From the NCBI GenBank assembly GCA_034769895.1, contig CM068367.1, positions 314,835,986-314,899,985 on the forward strand: 64,000 bases of DNA, in the 5' to 3' direction. Positions 1 through 12,265 of this stretch are shown piece by piece. Both the position numbers and the translations under genes were made by a program. The notes beneath the pieces are model-generated. The model did not search any database and was not told the DNA's origin. It worked only from the letters and a program-made list of their open reading frames with translations. Positions within the stretch are counted from its first letter, which is position 1; each line of letters starts with the position of its first letter. The DNA comes from Magicicada septendecula. Its lineage: Eukaryota; Arthropoda; Insecta; Hemiptera; Cicadidae.

Positions 1-119
<119 letters not shown>

Positions 120-325
120 CAAATAAACTTAAAAGCTATGGCTGAATTATTTGACATTTAGGCATTGTGAACGTTTAACCACCTAAAATAAATTAAATAA
201 ATTTAACTACTAAAAACAATGTAATGGTTCGGAATTTTTAGCGTGTTTAGTGTCTACTTTACAACTGTTATTTTATTCGAAAAAAAAAAAACAATTAGTT
301 TTCTGTAATTTTTCTTATAACTGGA

Positions 326-395
326 AATTTATCTAATTTATTTCGTTAAAAATAGTGAGCGAGTTCTGCAGCTCAGGGAGCTTATTATTTTGTAT
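326..395 (+). repeat. Diverged direct repeat, copy 1
   Basis: Shares the word AGTTCTGCAGCTCAGGG and its AT-rich left flank (TTCGTTAAAAATA) with 2050-2120, in the same orientation. Too short to assign to a family. Confidence 0.5.
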
Positions 396-588
396 TATTA
401 TTATTATTATTGCTATACTGCTACTATTGATACTAATACTACTACTATACTACTATTAATATTGAAACAGGATGTAACAGACGAGAGGTAAAGTCTCAGA
501 GTCAACGGAGAAATTATGTCTTGGCCATTATTCCTTACAATGAAATAGACTAATTGGACGGAGGAATTTCCTGTAATTATGGCTTTTC

Positions 589-589
<1 letters not shown>

Positions 590-620
<31 letters not shown>
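590..620. repeat. (CA)15 microsatellite
   Basis: Uninterrupted CA dinucleotide run. Confidence 0.98.
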
Positions 621-621
<1 letters not shown>

Positions 622-1544
622 CCTGTATCTATATAAATTAAATATAAAACTAAGTTTACATATCGAACTATAATCTATTATTGTTTAAAGCAATTAACGT
701 GTTTACTTCATACTCTGCTGTCGTCTCGTAATTTGGTAATTGTAAATGAGTGACACACAAAAAGGTAAATTAGATAAGTCACTCTGTATATGTGTTGTGT
801 TGTATAAACTGTTTTAAATGTAACTATACAACTTGCGTTACTTAAAGTTTACTTTCTACCTTTTATTCTTAAACCGCTTACACTTTTATACCCTCTAACA
901 CTGGTTCCAAGATAGCAAAGACAGTAAATAGCCTACAGCAAGTCAATTAGCATTAGGCCTACTGAAGTCAAATGTCTTATTGACGAATACTGTTATCACT
1001 TTCGTTGGTTCGTGAGAAATTTAGATACCGAGTTTATAAACACCGCATTGTTGTCGTCGGTGTGATTGCGGAAACATACAGATTCCTATCGTCAGTACTG
1101 ACATTAAGCAAATTGGATGTGGCGCCCACTTGTCGCGGGCAGAGACTTCTAACAAACACAACCAGTGCTTCCGGAAGTGCATGGAATTAAATATTCTGGA
1201 AGCCACATGGCTAGCGGCCAACAGTATGATACAAACACATCAACTGATACAAACCACAAGCTGGCTCGCCGGAGCCCATGTGTGTACGTTAGAAGACAAT
1301 TGTAGTGTTGTAATATTTCTGCCACTTCGCTATCTAATGTTACTGAACGAGCGAAACGGGTTCTCAGTTTTAATGCGATCGTTTGGTGTTTGTCTGTCTA
1401 TTTACGTATCTGTTTGGAATGTCTCATAATAACTTTTGAATGCATCTTTCGATTTTCCTAACACTTGGCATGCGTGTCCATACTTTTACCCGACAGACAC
1501 CTATTGTTTCTGAGGTTGATCCCCTCCCCGAAATACAGAGGCAG

Positions 1545-1880
1545 GAGACAAAATTGTGAAAAAATCTATGTGAGGTATCAAATTAAAGGGAATTTTAACA
1601 AAAATCTAAATATAGTGTTCAGTTTTGGAAAGTTCAAAATTTTAGCTCAGTAGGGCCCAATAAAAATATATCTGAAAAAATTGTAAAAATCCAGCCTGGA
1701 GGTAGACTAAAGAGAATTTTAACGCGAATTCGAATGTATACTATATACTATACGATTTTTGTAACTTTAAGACAAAAACGGAATTCACAATTTTAAGAAC
1801 ATAGTAAAAATCTACGTGGGAGATGAAGTTACAAGGAATTTTACTCAAAATACAAACTCGGTATCTTTAATACGTTTGAC
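1545..1880 (+). repeat. Degenerate ~122 bp tandem repeat, about 2.7 units
   Basis: Three successive segments beginning near 1559, 1684 and 1805 each read AAAAATCTA-like, then a GGAG-like word, then AAAG/GAATTTTAAC and an AT-rich tail. Spacings are 125 and 121 bp. Heavily diverged, so an old array. Confidence 0.55.
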
Positions 1881-2049
1881 AGAATCAATGTGTCTCAACA
1901 CTCGTTGCAAATTTGGGATCGCCTTCAAAAAGTATTACACATAGTCCCATAGATATCTATAGAAACACACATAGACTTGAAAGCTAGGACTAAAATATTT
2001 GTCATTTAGATTTTATGGTTATAAATTTAAGTAAAAAAAATGCTGTAAT

Positions 2050-2120
2050 TTGAAATTTAACTAATAAGTGTACTTCGTTAAAAATATTTAGTCAGTTCTG
2101 CAGCTCAGGGGACATATTAC
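2050..2120 (+). repeat. Diverged direct repeat, copy 2
   Basis: Partner of 326-395, about 1.7 kb away. The degenerate tandem repeat at 1545-1880 lies between the two copies. Confidence 0.5.
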
Positions 2121-2506
2121 TGTAAAATTTATATTTCTCAAATTCACCTATATAAAGTAATATCACCTATAAGACTGTTCTTAACGTCTGTATGTAATAT
2201 TTCTGTGAGGTCAGCTAATGTGGGAAATTGATCCTATGTAACAGCTCATTGAACATTATATAAAACCTGTAACGAGCAAAAAATTTAAAATTTTTAAATT
2301 TTCACCTCGACGGAGTGCGTTCACACGAGGCGGTGTCAACGACTTATAGTTGACGCAATAAATAAAGCGTAATGAGAAGATGTCAGAGCAGCGTCGCTAA
2401 CTTGACAATAGAAAGACGTTAAGCTCAAACCAACTATAGAAATTGGTTGCACAAGATGACAGGGAAAGTTTAGTTCAGAATTATTGCTCTCTACCGCTGT
2501 AACAAT

Positions 2507-2794
2507 GTGGGCGAGGACGTTCCCACTCGTACTGAGAAACGTGGCAGATGTTCGACTAGGTTACGTCAGTATATGATAGACGACAAAAAGAGTGAAACTA
2601 TATGTTACAATGGAACGGATGCACTGCTCCTTAAGAAACAATACGAAGGCCGAGATCAGACAAAAACTCAAGTCATGTTACGCAGCTGGAGTTATCGTCT
2701 AAGTGACAGACAGAATTTACGAGTGGAAAGTTTGGGTGACTTCACCAGCCAGCAGATGTCCAAAATTATTAATAGCTACAAAAAAGGGGTATAA
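2507..2794 (+). CDS. Unassigned ORF, 95 codons
   Basis: An open frame of 95 codons with a charged, low-hydrophobicity composition (many R, K, D, E and Q), unlike random translation of the surrounding AT-rich DNA. After its stop, other frames through about 3230 remain unusually rich in charged residues and broken by few stops, so this may be the remnant of a longer coding region such as a retroelement gag. No CCHC knuckle, membrane segment or catalytic motif is visible. The first codon is the earliest possible one in the frame and is not a supported start. I do not recognise it and it may be chance. Confidence 0.2.
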   Translation: MGEDVPTRTEKRGRCSTRLRQYMIDDKKSETICYNGTDALLLKKQYEGRDQTKTQVMLRSWSYRLSDRQNLRVESLGDFTSQQMSKIINSYKKGV

Positions 2795-4987
2795 CATAGA
2801 ACAATACGCCGGTAGAACCGAAAGTACAGATAATGGCAATCTAGAGAAACACTGAGTTTACTTCAGACAATAGGTTGATGGACAAGCGTCTAATAGCCGT
2901 AGTTTCTACGAAAAGGGTCAACGTTCGTCAGAGCAAAATCGGGGGATGTCTAAGAACCTATCAGAAGCCTAAAGCCAGGGAGAAAACTGGTAGAGAGGAG
3001 TGTTTCTGTAGCAACAGAAACGAAGAACCTATCGGAAGAACTATGACGTAGGATCTTGACATAGTGGGACAAAATATTCCAAGAAAACTCAAAACTGACC
3101 AATCACGAAATGAAGTAGGCGTGAACAGCGCCAGGGACAAAATTTTGAGTAGGGACGAGTTAATAAAACTATCTGTCCAAGACGGAGGAGGCAGTCTTAT
3201 CTCAAATTTTTCAAGTAATACACTTTAAGTACGAGAAAGTTTTTACTCAAATTTTTAAACAGTTCATTTCAATTATTCGGAGCCAGTATATCTTAAATAT
3301 TCAAACAGTTTACTCTAATTGTTCGGAGTTAGTTTTACTCTAAGTTCACAAGAGTACATTAATCGTGCGGAGAGTTAACTCGAGTTCGGGAGTTAGTACG
3401 TTAACTCGTAACTTAAAAGACTTAGTAATATCTTCATGTCACGATAGTCAGACTTAGTAAACTTTTAAGAGTGAATTTCGAAGTGCGATGTAACGGACTT
3501 AGATAAGAATTATTCAAAGTGAACAATCAGATCGTTACACGAACAGATATCACCACATAAATAATATACTAAACAGTTGAACTTAATTCAGTGTTACTAC
3601 ACCTTATTAACACCATAATGAACATGCAACATTAAACTAAGTATTAAATCACATGAATATTTGATAAAGCAGCGATATAAGTGGAACTAGACATGTACAT
3701 TAACGTTAAAAGGAACACACAACATACATCGTAAGATGAAGTATTTAATTGTACACTAAACATCAATTATTCCCATAAACCAACGCCAACGCGAGTGACC
3801 GGAAGAGTGTGTGTAAGTGATTGTGATAACAACAGCATTCAACGAAATGTGTCTCCATGACATCTTCATCACTGGAACTAGACTTCACCAACGACTAATG
3901 GATATTTCATAAATCAAGTAACCATTATTTTAATCATTACTACTTAGTTACTTCTACTGACCTGATTCTTTCAAAGAATTCATCCCTGAGAAATTATTAA
4001 TAAACGCAATGAATAAATCAGAAATTAAAACGTAATTAATAAATATATTAACAAAAGCTTATGAACGCATTAATAAGTAGAATATGAATTGTTATATTAT
4101 TTGATTTATATATGTATGTATGTTTTTCTTTGTTTCAGCATATATTAAAACATGAATTTGTTCTTATAAAATATGTATGTATTTCAGGTACAGCGACGTA
4201 TCATATGTACGATTATAATTTATTGTGAATGATAAATAAACTAGTAATTTAAGTTGATCCTATATATGCGTTTATTATTACCAAATACAACCCAGGTATT
4301 AACTTAAAATTTGAAGGAAATATAAAGTAGAATTTTAAGAGTTTCTTTTGCGCAAATAAAGTAAATGAATTGACAACACTAATTTATTAAATGATATCAA
4401 GTATATGTTTATGAATAATCAGAATAGTTATACATTGTATTAAATGGCTGCATAACGCGCGGCATGAAAGTAATCAATTAATGCAAGTAACTACATATTA
4501 TCTATTGCAAATAAATGTAATAAGATATCATTATATTAATGACGCCCAAAGTACGTAGGACGTTATAAATCAATTATATCGATTTGATATCAATATTAAT
4601 ATAATATTCACATTGTAAACCTATGTGAAAAATAGCTACAAAATGAATCGAATTATTTCTTAGGAAGTGCAAATTGAGAGATGTTCAGCAATAAAATTGC
4701 AAATTGAGTTCTGTAGCACGAAACGTGTACCCTATAGACCTAATGTACTATGAGGACGCTAAGGTAAAACATAGAATCATAGGATGATACTTTAGTTTTT
4801 AGGGTCAATCTTAGTAAAAAAAAAAACTCTTAATAATGAGTATAAATTTAAATATTATTCAAAGAAGCGAGTGCAAAAATATTAAAAATTATTAATGTAT
4901 TATTGATATTAGAATACTAATCTATTTAATAAAATATATAACATATATGCATCCTAAAAATAACATATTATGTGAGTATTATTGCCA
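2795..4987. other. AT-rich non-coding stretch with short degenerate repeats
   Basis: About 2.2 kb without a recognisable gene. Between 3240 and 3390 there are two or three very degenerate ~50 bp repeats sharing AAACAGTT and ATT(A/G)TTCGGAG. From 3500 on the sequence is AT-rich with nothing further that I can support. Confidence 0.5.
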
Positions 4988-4995
4988 CATGACAG

Positions 4996-7096
4996 CATGG
5001 ACGTAGCCAGGATTTTGGATAGGGGGGGCAGAGGACTAAAGGGTTACTTAAAAAGCGCGGGGGGGGGAATAAGCAAATTGTTTCGTCTCGGTATGTTATT
5101 AAGGCTCGTCAGTATAACTATGGCATACCTATTATAGGAATCTAAGCTAAAAAGAAGTTTTTAAAATTAATCCAAAAGGGAATTTAAAAAAGTTTTACTC
5201 TATTGATCCAAAGCAGTGATTGTCGGATCTATTTAAAAGACTTTTATGTTACTTTATTTGTGAGTTACCTCTCACATAAAATTTTTTTTTATTAGCTACT
5301 TTTTAGTAACACGCACCGTTATCGAGTTAAAAATTAAATTTTTCCTTTATTTAAAAACTTTAGGAATTTTTTCTCTGGAATGAAGAATACTACGAAGAAA
5401 TGTTTCAGATTTAACCATTGTAGTGCACACTTAGTTTTGATTTATTTTACTTTCGTGGCTGTACTAGGCACTGTTATATTCTTGGGCGATTACTTCTATT
5501 TGGTCGTTAAGAGGGTACCCTAGATTGTCAATATATACCGCAAGAAGTTCAAAAATATTTTAATTCAAGGGGTAAAATTAAAGATTGGAACACTTGATCC
5601 AAGAAAAGATGTTCTGGGGTGTCTGAGACCCCAAGATGCTTTAAGGGTTAAATAATCACCAAAAGTCACAAATAATAATGTGATTTTAATTAAAACGTGG
5701 CAACAATGAAAAAACAGAGTTACGTACAAATACCGTGATGAATGAAAAAATTAAAGTTTTATAGTACGGTATGATATAAAATTAGTATAGTACAGTATAA
5801 TTTTATACAATTATATATTTTTAAAACAATATTAGTTTTTCGTATGCAAACTAGCAAAGGATATATTATCACAAAGTATTAAACTAAAACATGTTACTAA
5901 AATAACTTACTAAAATAAGTTAAACTAAAATAAAAACTAAATCAAATAACTAAAAAATGTTAAACTAAAATAAGTTTTCTTGGATTTTCAGAAAACCTTT
6001 TCAGCACTTCCTTCTCCAATTGCTCCTTTTTTTCTAAAGCAGTTTTTCTGTGGACACTCATTAAGCATAGTCCATTGAGACGCTCCCCTGTCATCGTCGA
6101 CCTAAGCCAGGTCTTTACTCACCGCAACGTACTAAACGACCGCTCTACAGTACAAGTGGTGCAAGGCAGAGTAATAGAGATAAGCAGCGCTTTTTTTGTG
6201 GCCGGGTAAAAGATTTCAGCCTCTTTTACTAGATCTGCTATTGTCAGTTTTTTTAGCTGCTCTTTATTGAGTTTCTTCTTCTCTCACATAGTGTACCATA
6301 ATTCAACTTCGGAGGCAACATCTTTTAAGTTACAAAAATCTGAGAGCTCCTTGACTTTTATTTTAAAGTCTTTCATGGTTATCTCGAGCATAATTAATGG
6401 GTGTAGAGACAAAATTGAAAAGGCAGGTGAGTGTTCATCTGAAAAACGTGCCTCCAGTGAAGAAACTAATGAATCCAAGTAAGGAATTACCAAGGATCTG
6501 TTCCAGTACTCTAAAGGACTGGAATCTGGAGGATTGGAGCAATGTTTTTGTTTTTGAATAGATCTTGGGACTGTCAATTCCACTCTAACATCTTTGGTAA
6601 TCTCGTCGACACCATTTACAAGCTCTGTAGTAACTTTCTGTGCATCACTACAATGAGTTGTTATCACTCCAAGGATCCGTTTGATGTGTTTTGAGCATTG
6701 GACCAGGTCCAGGGTTTTAAACTATTGATGTGTCCTGTAGGTACTGCGGATGAAGTGAGGTCTCTGATGAGGTTAGACTATATTTAAATAAAGACGGAAA
6801 CTAAAAAGAAGCTTGCAAAGCCGAGTTGAGCTATAACGCGACTGGTCTGTTCACCAGGAAAATGGCGGATGCTTTAAAACTAGGGACTTACAAAAGCGGG
6901 AAGTTCAAAACTGTAAATTAACTATATATGTTTCTTTAATTCTTTAAAGTAAAGTAAGGATAACTGCCCATCACTGCTCCTGTTCTAGCACTCCTCGCAT
7001 GCGTTTTTTATCTACTTTTATTTTATATTTTTTACTTTGTAACTTGATCTAGGGGGGGCAGCTGCCCCTCCCTGCCCCCCCTTGGCTACGCCCCTG
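4996..7096 (-). mobile_element. hAT transposon, 2.1 kb, internally deleted, 8 bp TSD
   Basis: The left end reads CATGGACGTAGCCAGG and the right end, read inward, CAGGGGCGTAGCCAAGG, so the terminal inverted repeats match at most positions over the first 16 bases and both run on into G-rich tracts ending in GGGGGCAG. The identical 8 bp CATGACAG lies on both sides (4988-4995 and 7097-7104), which is the target-site duplication expected of hAT elements. The minus strand encodes the C-terminal part of a hAT transposase (separate entry). The N-terminal half is missing, so this is a non-autonomous deletion derivative. Confidence 0.9.
5990..6720 (-). pseudogene. hAT transposase C-terminal relic (ZMYM1/52-kDa-repressor-like group)
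   Basis: On the minus strand a reading frame from about 6720 to 6284 resembles the RNaseH-like and insertion-domain part of hAT transposases of the group related to ZMYM1 and the 52-kDa repressor: LDLVQCSKHIKRILGVI, then VRVELTVPRS, then a serine/proline/tyrosine stretch ending IPYLDSLVSSLEARFS. Further downstream, at about 6170-5990 and in another frame, the dimerisation-domain words CTVERSFSTLR, VKTWLRSTMT, LNGLCLMSVHRK are readable with a stop and frameshifts. Introns or deletions separate the two blocks. The zinc finger and the N-terminal half are absent. This is a dead gene inside the hAT element; the family assignment rests on these motifs only. Confidence 0.8.
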
Positions 7097-7104
7097 CATG
7101 ACAG

Positions 7105-8219
7105 AGAACTGTCACGTTAAAGCTTTCGGCTATCTGTAAACGATGTCACGTCAGCTGCGGAACAGTACTCCACATCCCCCACAACTTACGGTTTGTCATG
7201 ATACAAAAAGCTAAATAAATAAGCTTTCCTTCATTAAAAACAAGTAATATTACGCCCAATTACTTCAGTCATGTAATACAGATTTCAAGTGCCAATTCCT
7301 ACGGTTAAAACCAACTGAACTATTTTTTCTAACTGCAAAATTACACGATGTAAGTTTGAAAATCACAATGATAGTGTGAGGTTGTGTGTGTGTGCACGCG
7401 CGCGCGCGTTAGAGAGAGAAACAGACAGTCGAATGCATCACCTGTGAACGCCGCACGTGATGTTTTTATGAATCATGTGACAAGAATATTGGAACGTAGG
7501 CCTACGTATTACATCAGAACGTCATTGTCTGCAGCCGTTACCTGCCAGCAACCTTCATAATTCTGATATTATATTAATATTAAATTGTTATCTTAATCTA
7601 AAAATGTGTTTTGTCTTTATTGTTTCCGTATAGGCTTGTATTGTATGTTCCGTATTGTATGTATTGGCTTGAATGCAAAACAATAAGACAGCATGATTGG
7701 TTAGATACATACAGACGTAAAATCACTTTATTATTCAGGACTTAGCAAACTGGAAATAATTATGAAAGATGGTTATAGTTTGCCAGACACATATCTTAAA
7801 ACCGAATTACTTTTTCTTCTTTTTATGCAGTGTAATGAAAAAGTACTTACTTTTGATGAGACACCAGCTTACTCAATCTTGGTCTCGGGTTATGCCTGGT
7901 ACGAGATAGCCATTGTATTTTAATTTAGAACTTATAAAATGGCAATTCTCCAAACTAGGCTACTGAAAGTCGTCAGTTTTTTTTTCTTTAATGCGCCGAT
8001 GGTGGGTGTTCCATCTCCGCGTTGATGTAAACGACAGATCTAACAGATACTACATTAGCGTGAGCATCTGGAGGTCCTCGACTTTCGAACATAACGCGTT
8101 CCCGAAAACGTATTAGAAACTCGAATTGTTCGAAAGTCAGCAGTAGGTCTACGTAGAGTAGGGTTTATTTCCTGTAGGCGTATTGTGCACGTAAGTTAGC
8201 AAGATCGGTTCTATGAAGT
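7105..8219. other. Non-coding stretch with a TG/CG tract
   Basis: No gene seen. An alternating purine-pyrimidine tract at 7383-7408 passes from TG repeats to a CG-repeat core. Confidence 0.6.
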
Positions 8220-8227
8220 GAATACTC

Positions 8228-8800
8228 CAGTGACGTATCTAGAATGAGGGGGGGGTCCGGTCGTGTCGGCTTCATATAAAAGAAAAACACGTGTTAAGCA
8301 TAATCAATATTATAATCTTAAAAGTGCTTGAAAAACAGTTGACATCCTGTCCATAACATCCTGAAATCAATCCCATTAAAGTAAACGGTAATAAGACAAT
8401 AAAAATACATGCTACTGAAGAATTGTTCACAAGATACTTATTTACATTTTGCATTTAAAAATGACAACTACAGTTTTAATAACAAAAGGAGCCACAAACG
8501 TTTTATACACAAAGAAGGTACACTATTTGAAAACGTTTTAGAGTTTAATTCGCCTTGATTTTTTCGTTAATAACTTCTTCCGTGGTCACTGAATTGATTC
8601 TCCTAAATTTTGTATTTCAAACTTAGGGCCTATATGCAAATGCTGTGTTATAAGTCTGTATGTTGTATACTATATTAACACAGCTGAAAAAAATAATTGT
8701 TAAAACCTGAAAATTAAGAGAATAATAAAATTCCTTCTTAATTTTTTCGACCCTGTGGGAGGAGGTCCGATCCCGTTCGCCCCCCCTAAATACGCCCCTG
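8228..8800. mobile_element. hAT-type MITE, copy 1 (573 bp)
   Basis: Ends read CAGTGACGTATCTAG on the left and, inward from the right, CAGGGGCGTATTTAG, followed on both sides by a G-run. Interior words (CATCCTGAAATCAATCCCAT and a TTTTCGACCC block near the right end) recur in the copies at 12266-12698 and 51281-51993, which defines a family. The flanking 8-mers (GAATACTC, TAGTACAC) match at 5 of 8 positions, so the target duplication has decayed. No coding capacity. Confidence 0.75.
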
Positions 8801-9534
8801 TAGTACACTGTACTGTCATATTATTCTCGCTTTAATTTACACCATACGACCACCCTTACAATAAAAAATAGATAAGACAGTAACATGCTAAATTAATCAT
8901 TTTCGTATATTAACAAAGTTTGTGGACAGCCTTCATTACAGCCTTATTATATAATAGACTAATATACCTCTTTATATTAATAGACTAATATTAAATATAA
9001 AAACCCATAGAAGTGGGAATAACGAATATGTTTACTTGTCTTACCGCTTATTCACTTCCTCACTCATCCGTCAGTGTTCGAACGTCCGAAGCTTTAGTTC
9101 GAAACTTGAATAAAGTGTGTCAATTTTGAATGTCCGAAAGTAGAGGACTTCCTGTATAATGTTTGATGGTTGTATGGTTAAACTGTGAGCTGAGTATTGC
9201 CGTTTTCTAAATGTACATTTTTAAGATTTTTCTTCATCTTCTAGCCCGAAACGATTGTTTTGCCGCACACCAAGCAGTACACTAATTGTTATCAGAATTA
9301 TTATTGGCAGTGTCCTACTACCATCAGAAATACGCTGTTTTAATATTTTCACCAGCTCGTCTTCACACAACGCGTTTTACTAACTATTAGCTTCTCTGTT
9401 ACTATGTCTGCGTGAATTTGTGTTCCGACAACGAATTACAAATTACTTACGTATCTATGAACACAAAGCTCCATGGCAGTTTATAAAAAGCTCGGACACT
9501 GAACATACGCACGCGTTCGAAAGTGGCAGAAAAG
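8801..9534. other. AT-rich stretch, nothing recognised
   Basis: No coding, RNA or repeat signal that I can support. Confidence 0.5.
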
Positions 9535-9539
9535 TTAGA

Positions 9540-10150
9540 AATACTGAACAATAAAAAATTGAAACCAAACTAGCGCTGTCACAAAACTTGTGTACACTGG
9601 CTTCGAAGAGAGAGTGCAAGTTTCTTTTTTTCTTTTATCTTTTTTACAAGGGGCTGTCTTTTCTTTTCTAGTAGTACCCACTGAATAAATGCAGAAATCC
9701 CATTCCGTCTTGCCTCGAAGCCTAATCTCAACTACGTTCTCGGGCGTTAACTCCCCGAGCACCATCTCCAGTACCAGCCTTTCTCCTGTTAATCTGTAGC
9801 GCTTAAAAAAGGTGTGCAAGGCATCTTCATGGGGAGAGTCGCCGTATTGGCATGCTGGGCTTTGCACCTTTCCCATTCTGTGGAAGTAGGCATTAAAATT
9901 GTCATGACCACTGAGGAACTGTGCCAGGTGGTAATTAACCTCACCGTGTTGGCAGTCAATCCATTCCTTCAAGTTTGATATGAACCTTGCGGTCCATTTT
10001 CCTCTCCTTCCCTATTCCATCGGTCTTGCCAGTGCCGGAGAGTGAGTTCCCTGGCTTCATGCTTTGCCGCGTCCGTTCCAATTACATCTCTTCCTTCGAA
10101 GAAATGCTTTCGCTCTAGAGCCAACAGATCTATGGGAATCATTCCCGCTA
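9540..10150 (-). pseudogene. LINE ORF2 C-terminus, R1/I-like, frameshifted
   Basis: Minus-strand relic of the C-terminal end of a non-LTR retrotransposon ORF2. It reads PIDLLALERKHFFEG and HEARELTLRHWQDRW from about 10140, then changes frame by one base near 10000 and continues EWIDCQHGEVNYHLAQFLSG. The terminal Cys-His knuckle of this LINE group (C-x2-C-x8-H-x4-C) is damaged: the second and last cysteines are lost, and only the His of the HTFF word and the first Cys remain. The copy at 47284-47791 belongs to the same or a sister family and retains the full knuckle. The 5' truncation point abuts an ATA microsatellite. No intact protein can be made. Confidence 0.8.
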
Positions 10151-10151
10151 A

Positions 10152-10176
10152 CATAATAATAATAATAATAATAATA
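10152..10176. repeat. (ATA)n microsatellite
   Basis: About eight ATA units, sitting exactly between two LINE fragments that point in opposite directions. Confidence 0.95.
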
Positions 10177-10290
10177 CGGTGGAAACAACACTTAGAAAGA
10201 ATGTCAGATTCAGACTGGTCAAACCTATAGGACACAGGTGTGGGGAAGAGATGGCTGGAATTTAAACGCATTCTCATTCGCAAAAGTTGA
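10177..10290 (+). pseudogene. LINE 3' end fragment
   Basis: Plus-strand fragment reading RWKQHLERMSDSDWSNL. It matches at DNA level the LINE insertion at 51460-51560 (GGTGGAAA, AGAATGTC, CCTATAGGACACAGG) with a short internal deletion. This is the C-terminal tail of an endonuclease-reverse transcriptase (W..H..RM...R pattern). Confidence 0.6.
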
Positions 10291-10297
10291 ATCTGAT

Positions 10298-10368
10298 GTT
10301 GCGTGAATTGAACCGAGAACCTCTAGGTTAGTAGCCACACACACTAATCTACCAAGCCTTCTACACAA
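10298..10368 (-). mobile_element. Possible tRNA-derived SINE head
   Basis: Read on the minus strand, this has a box A-like word GCTTGGTAGATTAGTG and, about 40 bases on, a box B-like word GGTTCAATTC, with an anticodon-arm-like CTACTAACCTAG between. Spacing fits a tRNA or tRNA-derived SINE promoter. The acceptor stem does not close, so it is not a functional tRNA gene. Confidence 0.3.
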
Positions 10369-10369
10369 G

Positions 10370-11570
10370 TGTAAATGAAGGTCTACTTGTATACTGTTTC
10401 ACTAGATCATGCTACAATTTTTTGCAAGGATCAGAAACGTATCATATTTTAAATTACACATGGGTCTAGGGAAACATACAAAATGGTATTATGTCTCGTA
10501 AGAATTAGGAAAACTGTTAATGTGTACATCATAATGGTAAGTGACATGTTCGTATTTGCATTCAAAAGCTTAAACTTGGTTCTGTGATTCTTTATTTACA
10601 AAAAGTTCTTATTTCATTAAAAAAAAGATTAATTTTAACAACTCAACTTAGTAGTTGCTATGTGGGGGGGGGGCTTGTACTGGCGTCATACTTTAATGTA
10701 AGTGATCTTATTGCGGCAGTTACTGTACTCCACGACCGGTCTGAGGCGACACGGCATGTTACACGGTTGCGGTGACGGCTTGATGTATTGATAGATACGT
10801 GCCTCCTGCCTCCTGCCTGTATCGCATGAGTCTGTGTCGTGTTGTGTTGAATACTAAATGTATCTCAGACAGTAAATAAGTCGGTTCTTCACGTACACGC
10901 TACTAAATGACAAATAATAATAAAATATGAATTACTATAAATAAATAAACATAATAACGTCACAGTAAACAAAGCCAATTTTAATGATTATGAGTTGTAA
11001 AAAAAAATTCAGCCCTATGGAATGTAAGAGTCGCATATTTTAAACGCCCACTTTCGCGTATTCTAATCACAGTACTGTGAATTCGTTTCAGACGTTAATC
11101 AATCATTTTCATTTAGCTATTTTATATCCAAAATATCATCCTCGACTGCAGATCCTGGAGATTACTGTGATGATATCGACACGTCCATCAGTTCTTTTAA
11201 AGGCCAGATGAAAACAAAATAATGTTAAACAATCGCCCCCCCCCACACACACACACATACACAATATACAATATGGATACTGTATATACACATATGTACT
11301 TTGTGTGTGTGTGTGCGTGTGTGCCCAAAAATATGTAAAAAATATTTGATTAGGCCTACATGTTTAAATCTGATAATTATGATAATGATGATGATGGTGG
11401 TGGTGATGATGATGATAATTGGAACTTTAATTCTTAATACACATGCAAACACAATGAGATAAATTATATTTTGATACTGTTAAAATATGGTTCCATCAAC
11501 TCGCTACGCTGATTTGGGATAAAGAGGTTATGCAAACAAATCGTTACTGTGTCAAAGTATTAACGGTCAA
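10370..11570. other. Non-coding stretch with simple repeats
   Basis: No gene seen. Contains a C-run followed by CA repeats (11236-11258), a GT tract (11301-11318) and an imperfect GAT/GGT tract (about 11380-11418). Confidence 0.6.
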
Positions 11571-11965
11571 CAGACAAAGGACGAGGAGATGTTGAGGCTT
11601 TTGAGCGAAGAATACTTCGGAAGGTATTTGAATCCGTAGAAGATTAGGAAAGGCTTTTGGAGAATCCAAATGAACTACGATTTAAGCGTTCTAACAGAAA
11701 ATGCAGGTACCGTAAGACTTACCAAAAAAATCAGACTGACTACGACACATGCACTGAATGGAGCAGGACAGAAATAGTAAGAGAGTAACTGATCGGAAGC
11801 TGGCAGGGGCTCAAAGGCGAGAAAGACTAAGGAAAGGATTACGTGAAGACGGGGAGGAGTTGAGAAGAAGTGGCGATAGGGAAAGATGGCGCACAATAAT
11901 TAGGGAGGCCAAGACCAAGTCCAAGGGGTTGCAGCTCCTGAAAAGAAGAATATATATTTCAGGCT
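11571..11965 (+). pseudogene. LINE 3' end relic
   Basis: Plus strand, in two or more frames. The clearest part, about 11790-11955, reads LRKGLREDGEELRRS and DRERWRTIIREAKTK, which corresponds to the terminal tail shared by many endonuclease-reverse transcriptase LINEs (W...A.DR..WR.I..EAKT). Upstream, ERRILRKVFE and a few other words are readable with frameshifts. No RT motifs remain. Strongly decayed. Confidence 0.65.
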
Positions 11966-12265
11966 TAATATATGCACTAATGTGTGGGGGGGAATACTCA
12001 CGTATGTATGTATATGTCGGTCTATGTGTAATATACACTGAAGTAAGGTATAAGGCGATTCGTATCTTCAATTTAAAGTTATGTGTTGCCTACAAAGTGC
12101 GAACGAATAAAGTGCGCTGGGGTTTGTCTACATACACGAATGCGCCAGAACATAAAATTTGCCAAAGACGAGTAACTGACAAAATGAGCTCATATCATTT
12201 AACAGAGTGAAACTGTTAAGTGTTACTGCCACCTGACAGAAGTCACATAAGGTGGCAATCAAATA

